64,000 nucleotides of DNA, taken from an uncultured Bacteroides sp. (lineage in GTDB: Bacteria; Bacteroidota; Bacteroidia; Bacteroidales; Bacteroidaceae). The first letter of the stretch is position 1. Each line of letters begins with the position of its first letter. The notes under the pieces are model-generated. The model was given only the letters and a program-made list of their open reading frames with translations, was not told the DNA's origin and did not search any database. The position numbers and the translations under genes were made by a program. The stretch is from the NCBI RefSeq assembly GCF_963676325.1, contig NZ_OY781099.1:124001-188000 (forward strand), read 5' to 3'. This document shows, one piece after another, positions 1-8,900 of this stretch.

Positions 1-954
1 AACGGCAGCGTTATAATCTTCTTCAGAGTGTACCATTACAGTTACTTCTTTAGCTAAACGCTTTTGAAGGACACGCAGGTGAGGAGCTTCAGTATGCTCT
101 GCTATCAATGAATCAATAACCTCTTTTTCGAGAGAAGTGAATATTCTGATGTACTTTGCAGCATCTTCATCGCTCACATTCAACCAGAACTGGTAGAACT
201 TATATGGAGAAGTATATTTAGAATCCAGCCAGATATTACCTGATTCTGTTTTTCCAAACTTACCACCATCTGCTTTAGTAATCAAAGGGCATGTTAAAGC
301 ATAAGCTTCTCCTGCTGCCTTACGGCGGATTAGTTCTGTTCCGGTAGTAATGTTACCCCATTGATCGGAACCACCCATTTGCAGTTTGCATCCTTTGGCT
401 TCGTATAGGTGAAGGAAATCGTATCCTTGTAATAGCTGGTAAGTAAATTCTGTGAAAGACATACCGGCACTTGATTCGCTGCTTAGTCTCTTCTTAACAG
501 AATCCTTTGACATCATATAATTTACTGTGATGTGCTTTCCTATTTCTCTTGCAAAATCAAGAAAAGAAAAGTTCTTCATCCAGTCGTAGTTGTTCACAAG
601 TTCGGCTGCATTTGATGAATTGGAATCAAAATCCAAAAACTTTGATAATTGTTTTTTGATGCATTCCTGATTATGACGCAAAGTCTCTTCATTCAGTAGA
701 TTTCTTTCAGCCGATTTTCCGGAAGGGTCGCCAATCATACCTGTAGCACCACCAATCAATGCTAACGGTTTGTGACCGCAACGTTGAAAATGTCTCAGCA
801 TCATTATTCCACATAAGTGTCCAATGTGCAATGAATCAGCTGTAGGGTCAATACCTAAATAAGCAGTAACTTGTTCCTTTTCCAGTAATTCCTCTGTGCC
901 GGGCATCATATCGTGCACCATTCCACGCCATTTTAATTCTTCTACAAAATTCAT
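1..954 (-). CDS. tyrS: Tyrosyl-tRNA synthetase, 3' end cut by window
   Basis: Charges tRNA-Tyr with tyrosine in the cytoplasm (class I aminoacyl-tRNA synthetase). I translated the minus strand from the ATG at 952-954: 318 codons stay open to the window edge. The class I signatures are visible: HIGH near residue 43 followed by LCGIMM, the tyrosine-binding segment with QLLQGYDFL, and GGSDQWGNIT before KFGKTESG, which stands in for KMSKS. The family is usually about 420-430 residues, so roughly the last 110 residues, mainly the S4-like RNA-binding domain, lie outside the window. A -7 box at 986-993 gives it its own promoter. Confidence 0.96.
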   Translation of the reverse strand, partial: MNFVEELKWRGMVHDMMPGTEELLEKEQVTAYLGIDPTADSLHIGHLCGIMMLRHFQRCGHKPLALIGGATGMIGDPSGKSAERNLLNEETLRHNQECIKKQLSKFLDFDSNSSNAAELVNNYDWMKNFSFLDFAREIGKHITVNYMMSKDSVKKRLSSESSAGMSFTEFTYQLLQGYDFLHLYEAKGCKLQMGGSDQWGNITTGTELIRRKAAGEAYALTCPLITKADGGKFGKTESGNIWLDSKYTSPYKFYQFWLNVSDEDAAKYIRIFTSLEKEVIDSLIAEHTEAPHLRVLQKRLAKEVTVMVHSEEDYNAAV

Positions 955-985
955 CGAATGATTCTTTTATTATTGTTTATAAATG

Positions 986-993
986 CAAAAGTA
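986..993 (-). promoter_or_regulatory. Bacteroides-type promoter of tyrS
   Basis: The minus strand reads TACTTTTG, matching the Bacteroides -7 box TAnnTTTG. A TTG at 1016-1014 sits 20 bases upstream, where the -33 element is expected. The tyrS ATG is 31 bases downstream. Confidence 0.6.
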
Positions 994-1019
994 CGACACT
1001 TTATTCGAACAAGCAACAC

Positions 1020-1652
1020 TTATCGGTTAAAAAAGAGCCGGGAGATATTTTGTTGCACTTGTGTTACTAACTGCTCAGTTGTAAGTGAATGGATCTGAGC
1101 TACAGATTTATATATCAGGAGTATTTCTTTCTCACTCTCATCGGTTTCTAGCAAAAGGCGGTTTAAGGGAATACTTTTAATGGCGCTTTCCTGATACTTC
1201 TCTCCGAATGAGAGATAGATGTTTTGTGCAGTCAGTTGATCGGCCAGTTCTTTCTTTCCTCTGAACCCATGAATTATCCAGGGTGATTTAGGGCAAAACT
1301 CTTTCTTTAACTGAATAATTTCATTCGAAGTTCTTACTGAATGAATGATAAGTGGCTTGCCGAGGGTTTCCGATAGTTCAATATGCCACCTGAATACCTC
1401 TTCCTGAATGGACAAATCTATGGGAATCATTTTATCCAGTCCGGCTTCACCAATAGCAATAACCTGTGGATGAGATGCAATCTTTTTCAGGCATTCATAT
1501 TCACTTTCTGTTGTTGAATTAATATTCCAGGGATGAATTCCTACAGAATAATAGCCTCCTTCCCGAGGAGAGAAAGCGGAAGGCATACAACTATAGATGT
1601 ATTGCGAAACATTCTCTTTCAGATGGTGAGTATGTATATCTAAAATATTCAT
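1020..1652 (-). CDS. TatD-family metal-dependent hydrolase
   Basis: A 210-residue TatD-like amidohydrolase-fold protein, probably a metal-dependent nuclease or phosphodiesterase. The first metal motif DIHTHH is at residues 5-10, GEAGLDK supplies the conserved Glu, IHSVR and IHGFRG supply the His residues, and LLLETDE carries the C-terminal Asp. It is shorter than E. coli TatD (260 residues), as is common for the Bacteroidota version. It follows yidD by 10 bases and is probably cotranscribed with rnpA-yidD. The substrate cannot be told from sequence. Confidence 0.85.
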   Translation of the reverse strand: MNILDIHTHHLKENVSQYIYSCMPSAFSPREGGYYSVGIHPWNINSTTESEYECLKKIASHPQVIAIGEAGLDKMIPIDLSIQEEVFRWHIELSETLGKPLIIHSVRTSNEIIQLKKEFCPKSPWIIHGFRGKKELADQLTAQNIYLSFGEKYQESAIKSIPLNRLLLETDESEKEILLIYKSVAQIHSLTTEQLVTQVQQNISRLFFNR

Positions 1653-1662
1653 GGAAATAGAA

Positions 1663-1884
1663 TTAAGGAACAGGATCGTAACCAGAGCCTCCCCAGGGAT
1701 GGCAACGCAGAATTCTTTTTATTGCAAGGTATAACCCTTTAAAAGGGCCGTGCTTTTTGATAGCTTCCAATGCATATTCAGAACAGGTAGGCATAAAACG
1801 GCAGGAAGCAGGGGTCATGGGAGATATACATGCCCTGTAGAAATAGATTGGTAGCAAAAGAATGTATGAAAGAATCTTTTTCAT
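1663..1884 (-). CDS. yidD: Membrane protein insertion efficiency factor YidD
   Basis: A 73-residue YidD-family protein, which assists membrane protein insertion by YidC at the inner face of the membrane. The family signature is clear: YRACISPMTPASCRFMPTCS followed by YALEAIKKHG and ending in RCHPWGGSGYDPVP. The amphipathic N-terminus (ILSYILLLPIYFY) fits membrane association. The start codon overlaps the stop of rnpA by four bases, the usual rnpA-yidD coupling in bacteria. Confidence 0.95.
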   Translation of the reverse strand: MKKILSYILLLPIYFYRACISPMTPASCRFMPTCSEYALEAIKKHGPFKGLYLAIKRILRCHPWGGSGYDPVP

Positions 1885-2273
1885 TTTATCTTTTCTTTTA
1901 TTCTTTCCAGAATTTGTTTTATGTTCTCTTCAATTAAGTTCGTTGGGAGTATTTCGTTGCTTAAATAAATAAAGGCAATAGCAAGTCCATGCTCTTTTTC
2001 ATTTAAAACGTTCAGCAGTTCATGTTTGTTTTTTCTATAGCCTTCTCTCACCTGTCGTTTTACCTTATTTCTTTTTACGGCTCTCTTGAACCGTTTTTTG
2101 GGAACGCTGATCATGATGGAAGCTAATGCATCTTCTTTTTTCTCCACAGGCATAAATACTACTCGCAAGGGATATATGGAGAATGATTTCGAGTTTCCTG
2201 AAAACAATTCTTCAATTGCGTTTTTGCTGTTTAAGCGTTCTGCCTTACATAGTCCGTTATTGAGTATATTCAT
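1881..2273 (-). CDS. rnpA: Ribonuclease P protein component
   Basis: Protein subunit of RNase P, which trims the 5' leader of pre-tRNAs with the RNA subunit. The RnpA signature is seen as KKRFKRAVKRNKVKRQVREG (RNR-type basic helix), preceded by the N-terminal segment LCKAERLNSKNAIEELF. The reading frame is open from 2315, but I place the start at the ATG at 2271-2273 (130 residues, family-typical). The longer start would lie inside the 15-bp terminator stem at 2286-2350, which ends the upstream hemD message. It overlaps yidD by four bases. Confidence 0.93.
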   Translation of the reverse strand: MNILNNGLCKAERLNSKNAIEELFSGNSKSFSIYPLRVVFMPVEKKEDALASIMISVPKKRFKRAVKRNKVKRQVREGYRKNKHELLNVLNEKEHGLAIAFIYLSNEILPTNLIEENIKQILERIKEKIK

Positions 2274-2285
2274 GTTGCTGTTTAT

Positions 2286-2350
2286 AAAAAAAAGTCCGGG
2301 AGTTTTGATTCGCAAAGTTACAACTTTGTGGATACAAAACTCCCGGACTT
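2286..2350 (-). terminator. Intrinsic terminator after hemD
   Basis: A 15-bp perfect inverted repeat (arms 2292-2306 and 2336-2350, AAGTCCGGGAGTTTT type) with an inner hairpin in the loop (2313-2319 with 2322-2328). On the minus strand the stem is followed by a run of eight T (2293-2286). It lies between hemD and rnpA and helps decide the rnpA start. Confidence 0.88.
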
Positions 2351-2372
2351 GAATATTAATTAATTCTTGAAG

Positions 2373-3131
2373 TTACTTTTTATCTCCTTTACTAATTTCC
2401 TTGAAATAAAGATCAAGAGCTGCTGGCATAGAAGGCGTTTTTACACTTGGTGCTTCTAAATCAAGACGTAATCCTGCATCACGAATAGCTTTTGCAGTTG
2501 TAGGACCAAAACATCCAATCTTAATGTCTTTTTGCTCAAAGTCAGGAAAGTTTTTCTTTAAAGATAATACTCCTGATGGGCTGAAGAATACCAGCATATC
2601 ATAATCAAATTTTTCATCTTCGGTGAAATCATTGCTTACGGTGCGATACATTACAGCTTCTGCATGATCAATGTTATTCTTATCAAGAAGATGCTTTAAT
2701 TCGTCATTGTGCACATCGGACATTGGAATAAAAAACTTCTCGGTATTGTGCTTAATAAGCGTTGGTATAAGATCGTCAATTTTTCCAGTTGCACCAAAAA
2801 AGATTTTGCGTTTACGATACTGTATGTATTTCTGTATATAAAGAGCGACAGCCTCTGTGATACAAAAATATTTCATCGTCTCAGGAATCGTTACACGAAG
2901 CTCTTGACAAAGAAGGAAAAAGTGATCTATTGCATGACGTGATGTAAATATCACGGCAGTATGGTCTAAAATAGACACTTTTTGTTGCCTAAACTCTTTA
3001 GAAGATATACCTTCAACCTTAAAAAAAGGTCGAAAATCAATCTTAACACCATATTTCTCAGCAATGTCATAGTAAGGAGACTTTTCTGAGGCTGGTTTAG
3101 GTTGCGATACGAGTACTTTCTTAATTTTCAA
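2373..3131 (-). CDS. hemD: Uroporphyrinogen-III synthase
   Basis: A 252-residue HemD-family protein. It would cyclise hydroxymethylbilane to uroporphyrinogen III in tetrapyrrole synthesis. The family is weakly conserved; support comes from the N-terminal LVSQPKPASEKSPYYDIAEK, the hinge IFTSRHAIDHFF, and the C-terminal VFFSPSGVLSL and IGCFGPTTAKAI segments, which mark the two-domain HemD fold. It begins four bases after the DUF4271 stop, so the LOG-DUF4271-hemD genes are probably one operon, ended by the terminator at 2286-2350. No other heme gene lies in the window. Confidence 0.88.
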   Translation of the reverse strand: MKIKKVLVSQPKPASEKSPYYDIAEKYGVKIDFRPFFKVEGISSKEFRQQKVSILDHTAVIFTSRHAIDHFFLLCQELRVTIPETMKYFCITEAVALYIQKYIQYRKRKIFFGATGKIDDLIPTLIKHNTEKFFIPMSDVHNDELKHLLDKNNIDHAEAVMYRTVSNDFTEDEKFDYDMLVFFSPSGVLSLKKNFPDFEQKDIKIGCFGPTTAKAIRDAGLRLDLEAPSVKTPSMPAALDLYFKEISKGDKK

Positions 3132-3135
3132 AATA

Positions 3136-4359
3136 CTAAAGTTTTAATTGCAATATGATATTTGTTTGTAAAAGTCCTTGAACCAAAAGGAAGCAAGGCA
3201 ATATTTCAAGCGCACAAAAGTACACAATTAAAAATAAAAGACCATGCAAATTATTGAAAAAAAACTTTAACCATTTGTAGAACATCAGTATTTTAGCAAA
3301 AATTATCAGATTAAGAGCGATTATAAGGATTGTTGACGCTGATAAATCATAATAAACCATTAATAATACTAGTGGGAAATAGCAAATACCTAGCATATTT
3401 ATTATAGTAGAATAAGACTCCAGCCAGGCAGATGTTATATTTTTATTAAAGAAAACCCACCCCAGAAAACTATATATTATCCATTTTATTGCATAAAAAG
3501 CAAGACCTATTCCTATATAAATGCCTAATACCCAATAAATAGACTTCTGATCAAACGCGGAGGGATTATAGTCGTTGAAATAACCGAAGGTAAAGATCCC
3601 CATGAGAATGCATGTCTGCAACCGGAACATTATACGGTGGCGCAGATCGGAGGCTGTTGCTTTTCCAAAGAAATCAGTCTGTTCTTTTCTGCTGAAAAGA
3701 TTTTTTATCTGCTCTACTATGGCTTTCCTTCCAAATGCAAATACGTAGGCTGTAAGGATAAAGCAAAATAGCAGGAGTCCGTTGATACCATCGTCCATAC
3801 GTAACCGATAAGGCATTGATATACCATCAAAACCGGATGGTTTATGCCCTAAGGAAGTCCATTTTATTGAATCTCCGGGAATGAACTGCTCTTTATAAAA
3901 CAGGGGCATCGTATGTGATGCTATAGAATCCTTCTTAACCTGTTGAATGCTATCATTTACAGCCTTGGCTTTCTGAATGCTGTCATTTGCCTCAAACGGC
4001 ATCAATGGTCTGCTCGTTGAGGTTTGATTGCTCGTTGAAGTTTTTATGTTTACCGGTGCCTGTACGCTTCCATGTATTTGTGTACTCTTTGGTACCTGGG
4101 TGTTTACAGGAATCTGAGCCTTACTTATACTTTGGGCTTGGTTTTGGTTCTTTACCGGAACCATAGCTTTGGTTTTCCCCGGAATTTGTACCTGAGTCTG
4201 AGTCTTTACCTGACTCTGTGACTTTGCCGGAATCTGGCTCTTACTCTGGTTTTGAGTCTTGGCTGGAGTCTGGTTCTGAGCTTTTGCAGGAACCTGAGCT
4301 TTGATCTGGTTCTGGGCTTTAACCTGACTCTGGATGCTATCGTTTACTTCCACTATCAT
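3136..4359 (-). CDS. DUF4271 membrane protein with Lys/Gln-rich N-terminal repeat
   Basis: A 407-residue protein. The C-terminal half (about 195-405) has several hydrophobic segments, starting LLLFCFILTAYVFAFG, and matches the Bacteroidota DUF4271 family, whose function is unknown. The first 110 residues are unusual: a low-complexity tract of imperfect units such as KAQNQ, PAKTQNQ and VKTQTQ. A linker (residues about 120-190) contains repeated NDSIQ motifs. The start overlaps the LOG-family stop as ATGA. No signal peptide precedes the repeat, so the tract would be cytoplasmic or periplasmic depending on topology. An internal start at residue 67 is possible. Confidence 0.75.
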   Translation of the reverse strand: MIVEVNDSIQSQVKAQNQIKAQVPAKAQNQTPAKTQNQSKSQIPAKSQSQVKTQTQVQIPGKTKAMVPVKNQNQAQSISKAQIPVNTQVPKSTQIHGSVQAPVNIKTSTSNQTSTSRPLMPFEANDSIQKAKAVNDSIQQVKKDSIASHTMPLFYKEQFIPGDSIKWTSLGHKPSGFDGISMPYRLRMDDGINGLLLFCFILTAYVFAFGRKAIVEQIKNLFSRKEQTDFFGKATASDLRHRIMFRLQTCILMGIFTFGYFNDYNPSAFDQKSIYWVLGIYIGIGLAFYAIKWIIYSFLGWVFFNKNITSAWLESYSTIINMLGICYFPLVLLMVYYDLSASTILIIALNLIIFAKILMFYKWLKFFFNNLHGLLFLIVYFCALEILPCFLLVQGLLQTNIILQLKL

Positions 4360-4943
4360 ATTGCTGCAAACTTACGGATTTCTTTATCCCATTTCGGAGT
4401 AGAAAAAAGCAAATCTAATGCCTCTTCCGGAGTTTGTGCCACATTCCATATTGCAGCATGCTGTGGTCGCATAAAGTTCTGCTCTACAGCCTCATTAAGT
4501 TGCGCTAATAGCGGGTCAAAGAAATTATTCACATTAAGAATAACAATCGGATTGAAATAAAGCCCCAATTGTTTCCATGTGATGATTTCAAGTAGTTCTT
4601 CCAATGTGCCACATCCTCCCGGTAAAGCGATTATGCCATCTGAAAGATCGGCCATTAGTTGCTTCCGTTCGTGCATGGAATCTACTTCTACTAATTTTGT
4701 CAGACCCTTATGGTGCCAGTTTTGTTCAACCATGAAACGGGGAATTACACCGGTAACCTTTCCTCCAGCCTGCAGTGATGCATCGGCTACGGCTCTCATC
4801 AATCCAATACTTCCTGCACCGTTTATCAGACGAATCTCTTTTTTAGCCAGAAGCTGACCCAATTCGGTTGCTGCATTGAAATATGTCTGATCAATTTTTG
4901 TACTTGAGGCACTATACACGCATACTGAAGTAATGTTATTCAT
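4356..4943 (-). CDS. LOG-family phosphoribohydrolase (TIGR00730)
   Basis: A 195-residue lonely-guy family protein. Characterised members cleave nucleoside 5'-monophosphates such as cytokinin ribotides or AMP to base and ribose 5-phosphate. The nucleotide-fold motif PGGCGTLEE is at about residues 108-116, with SMHERKQLM upstream, the two signatures of the family. The N-terminal SVCVYSASS is the usual first strand. First gene of the operon with DUF4271 and hemD. The frequent automatic label lysine decarboxylase is a misnomer. Confidence 0.9.
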   Translation of the reverse strand: MNNITSVCVYSASSTKIDQTYFNAATELGQLLAKKEIRLINGAGSIGLMRAVADASLQAGGKVTGVIPRFMVEQNWHHKGLTKLVEVDSMHERKQLMADLSDGIIALPGGCGTLEELLEIITWKQLGLYFNPIVILNVNNFFDPLLAQLNEAVEQNFMRPQHAAIWNVAQTPEEALDLLFSTPKWDKEIRKFAAI

Positions 4944-4971
4944 CCTTGTAGTCTGTTTTTACATTTCGCCG

Positions 4972-4979
4972 CAAAATTA
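4972..4979 (-). promoter_or_regulatory. Bacteroides-type promoter of LOG operon
   Basis: Minus strand reads TAATTTTG, a TAnnTTTG -7 box, 29 bases before the LOG gene ATG. Confidence 0.5.
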
Positions 4980-5103
4980 ATCATTTCTTTTTGTATTACT
5001 GCTCTTATAATAGGGAATTATATTATTTAAGGAATCGTTTAGATTTTACAGAATAGTATGTCTGTAAGTAGGCTTCATTAGTTTGTTCCTGAATAAGAAC
5101 ATT

Positions 5104-5275
5104 GAGGCTGCGGAAAAACTACCCTTATTTTTTGTTATTATAGGGGGTGGAAATAATTTTTCCGCGGCTTATAATCAGTTAGTTATCCTGAAAAGTAAAA
5201 CGTATTGTCAGAAAACAACCTTATGTTTTGATTGCTTTTGCAGCAAATCTGAGTTAAAAAGTGTTTAGTCGCTGG
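5104..5275 (+). repeat. Structured dispersed element, copy A
   Basis: Begins with a long imperfect hairpin: GCTGCGGAAAAA near 5108-5119 pairs with TTTTTCCGCGGC near 5157-5168, and the loop continues with ACCCTTAT against ATAGGGGG. A tail of about 86 bases starting AGTTATC and ending GAGTTAAAAAGTGTTT follows. Copy B at 35448-35606 has the same layout; the two tails align without gaps at about 67% identity by my hand count, while the stem arms differ but both still pair. Nature unknown: structured RNA, mobile miniature element, or degenerate repeat. Confidence 0.6.
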
Positions 5276-5706
5276 ATAACAGTTGTTTATCGTGTAAAGA
5301 ATAGCGAATTCACACTAATAATGGCTGATACTGATACTTAATTTGCATCTAAAAAGTAGGCTGTTTAGCAGATACTCTCTGTCCCTTATTAAGCCAAAGT
5401 AAGCATGTTCTGAATTTATCCTGTATGCTTAAAAATGAAACAGGTTATCTTGTCCGGTTTATCGGGTTATATTTTTATTTATTGGCGGAAGATTTTTGGA
5501 GAAAGCCGTTTGTTTCCCTCGTATGAGCTTTTACGTTTTAGCAAACCTATTGGGTTTAGTCAGGAGTAATATTACAGGTTAACACATTAAAACTGTTATT
5601 TGTGAAAATTGAACTGAAAACTCCCTCAGGAAATGGTAATATTATTATAATTAATCAAATTGTTCACAAAGAGAATGGTTTATTCTCAAAATGAAAACTA
5701 AATAAC

Positions 5707-5714
5707 TATATTTG
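5707..5714 (+). promoter_or_regulatory. Bacteroides-type promoter of nifA operon
   Basis: TATATTTG matches the TAnnTTTG -7 box and lies 54 bases before the nifA ATG. I see no sigma54-type element or ACAT-WW-ATGT palindrome here, so nifA looks transcribed by the vegetative sigma factor. Confidence 0.5.
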
Positions 5715-5767
5715 CGAACATAATTATTATGATTGAATTAAAATAGAATCAATAGTTCAGTATAAAT

Positions 5768-7331
<1,564 letters not shown>

Positions 7332-7351
<20 letters not shown>

Positions 7352-7808
7352 GTATTGCGATTATGAAAATCCAATGCATCTGAATGCTTTGGTTGATCTG
7401 CTGAATCATTATATGGGCGATGCTATGGGGGAATCTGAACCGCTTAACAAAAAACAGCAGTTGCGCCTGGTAGACGGACTGGCTAATCATCCTTCTTCTT
7501 TTGTTCTGTTTATTATTTATAATCATAAGATAGCAGGATTGGCTACCTGCTTCATTAATTTCTCCACTTTTAAAGTGAAGCCATATATAAATTTGCACGA
7601 TCTGGTTATTTACGATCAATACAGAGGCAAAGGATTGGGGCGGTTGCTCATGGAAGAGCTTATTCATATTTCAGAAACAAAAAAATATTGCAGAATATCT
7701 CTTGAAGTCCGTGAAGATAACAAAGTTGCTCAAAACCTTTATAGAAGTCTGGGATTTAAAGAATGTACTCCGGATATGTATTTCTGGACTAAAACAATTG
7801 ATGAATGA
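7332..7808 (+). CDS. GNAT-family N-acetyltransferase in nifA operon
   Basis: A 158-residue GNAT protein, predicted to transfer an acetyl group from acetyl-CoA to an unknown substrate. The acetyl-CoA loop QYRGKGLGRLLMEEL is at about residues 97-111 and the C-terminal NLYRSLGF motif at about 136-143. It overlaps the end of nifA by 20 bases (a second in-frame ATG is at 7338) and its stop overlaps the next start as ATGA, so translation is probably coupled. Its tight placement between nifA and a cofactor-assembly gene suggests a nif-linked task, but no role can be assigned from sequence. Confidence 0.85.
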
Positions 7809-8206
7809 AAATAGCAATTCCTGTAACAGACAATAGTGAACATAAATATGACATAGCGAACGGATTTAATTCCACAGTTTCTCTTTGCCTGTATAATCAA
7901 GAGTCCGAAAGGTACTCGTGGATGCAAATATCAGAATTGGCAGCTAATATGGGAGAATTATTGCCCGCATTAGTTTCTCAGGAGGTGGATAGTATCATAA
8001 CCAAACATGTTCACCCTATGGCATTACAGGTTTTGGTGAATAAAGGATTCCGGGTATACCAGTCAGAAGGCCTTAATTTAATGGATAATATAGGATTGTT
8101 TAATGAAAGCAGGTTGAGAACTTACGATATTATCTCATCTTATGCCAATGCGAAGATTTGTGGAGGAGAGTGTTCTGCTTGTTCCACAGAATGTAATGAA
8201 GAATAA
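7805..8206 (+). CDS. NifX/NafY-like FeMo-cofactor biosynthesis protein
   Basis: A 133-residue protein of the dinitrogenase iron-molybdenum cofactor family, which bind or carry FeMo-co precursors such as NifB-co. It opens MKIAIPVTDN, the usual first strand, and has the conserved centre PALVSQEVDSIITKHVHPMALQ in two parts with family-typical HVHP replacing the common GIGPRA-type loop. The C-terminus is Cys-rich (CGGECSACSTEC, residues about 118-129), which could bind a metal cluster. Cotranscribed with nifA and GNAT. NifB (10385-11653) has its own NifX-like C-terminal domain, so the two may divide carrier work. Confidence 0.78.
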   Translation: MKIAIPVTDNSEHKYDIANGFNSTVSLCLYNQESERYSWMQISELAANMGELLPALVSQEVDSIITKHVHPMALQVLVNKGFRVYQSEGLNLMDNIGLFNESRLRTYDIISSYANAKICGGECSACSTECNEE

Positions 8207-8227
8207 ATTCATATAAAAAAGAAAAGT

Positions 8228-8467
8228 ATGTCAATAAGAAATGCGGTAACCTTTATCACCCAGGTTGATAGTGATAAGTCATTGAGAGCGGAATGTTACA
8301 AGTGTAAAACAAAACAGGAACTGCTGGCTTTTCTCCAGACTCAGTTCATGTCTTTTACAGAAGAAGAATTTGAAGAAGCTATTAATATTATGCTTTTTAA
8401 ATGTCCCACATTTGAGCCTGCAGACAAAATTAAGCAGGTAGAAGCGTGGTTTACACTATTTCATTAA
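8228..8467 (+). CDS. Nif11-like small protein
   Basis: A 79-residue protein resembling the Nif11 family, small helical proteins often found in nif clusters and also as leader regions of peptide natural products. The family pattern is seen in the N-terminal SIRNAVTFITQVDSDKSLR and the helix SFTEEEFEEAINIMLFKCP. There is no Gly-Gly cleavage site or Cys-rich core that would suggest a natural-product precursor. Last gene of the nifA operon; its 3' end overlaps tail-to-tail by 17 bases with the gene at 8451-8900. Function in nitrogen fixation is unknown. Confidence 0.7.
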   Translation: MSIRNAVTFITQVDSDKSLRAECYKCKTKQELLAFLQTQFMSFTEEEFEEAINIMLFKCPTFEPADKIKQVEAWFTLFH

Positions 8468-8900
8468 TTTCTGCTACCCGTTTCTCAACCAGTAATTTTA
8501 TTTCTTTTATACCTGCTACCATGCTGCGTAGCTCTTCTGTATCGGGAGTTCGGTAACCGAAGTCCTCCAATGAACAAATTCCCTCGAACTTTCCTACCAG
8601 GATAGATGTTGCTTTCATTGATTTAGTCAGCTCGTCCTCAAACTGCAGTGCTTCTTTGTAAAGAGCCAACGGCATGTGATGAGTGGCATTCCAGTCATAA
8701 CGGGCAAGTAAACTGACAAAGTATTTTTCCAATGCCATTATAGCGATATTGTAAAGAAGATCATTGTTGAAATGTGTCTTCTTGTTCAGGCTATTTTCCA
8801 GAGTTGATAAGTAGCTGTTTGCATATATCAGTGAACTATTGGCCAATAACATCATCTCTTCATCTGGAATGGTTAATTCCTGCGTATTCTTTTTCTCCAT
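8451..8900 (-). CDS. Unrecognised helical protein at end of nifENB operon
   Basis: I do not recognise this 149-residue protein. It is predicted mainly helical, with no signal peptide, membrane segment or cysteine cluster. The central stretch around residues 48-85 has a HEPN-like look (ALEKYFVSLLARYDW then HHMPLALYKEA), including an Arg followed six residues later by His. That resemblance is weak. Its start lies inside the last 41 bases of nifV, so it is probably translationally coupled to homocitrate synthase and expressed with the nif genes. An internal Met at residue 16 is an alternative start. Confidence 0.65.
   Translation of the reverse strand: MEKKNTQELTIPDEEMMLLANSSLIYANSYLSTLENSLNKKTHFNNDLLYNIAIMALEKYFVSLLARYDWNATHHMPLALYKEALQFEDELTKSMKATSILVGKFEGICSLEDFGYRTPDTEELRSMVAGIKEIKLLVEKRVAEINEIV

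Larger units (their letters stand above)
4944..5767. other. 824-base gap between LOG gene and nifA
   Basis: No convincing gene: the only open frame (5083-5268) lies inside the structured repeat. The gap holds the minus-strand promoter of the LOG gene (4972-4979), copy A of a structured repeat (5104-5275), a small inverted repeat AAGCAT/ATGCTT (5401-5406 and 5425-5430), and the nifA promoter (5707-5714). The rest is AT-rich with nothing I recognise. Confidence 0.7.

Noticed and set aside
2086..2352. 88-codon plus-strand frame opposite rnpA
   Set aside because: It is a shadow of rnpA and runs through the hemD terminator.
4356..4943. Lysine decarboxylase
   Set aside because: PGGCGTLEE and the size are those of LOG phosphoribohydrolases; no PLP-binding site exists.
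5083..5268. 61-codon open frame before nifA
   Set aside because: It lies inside the structured element, has no recognisable protein features, and copy B has no equivalent frame.
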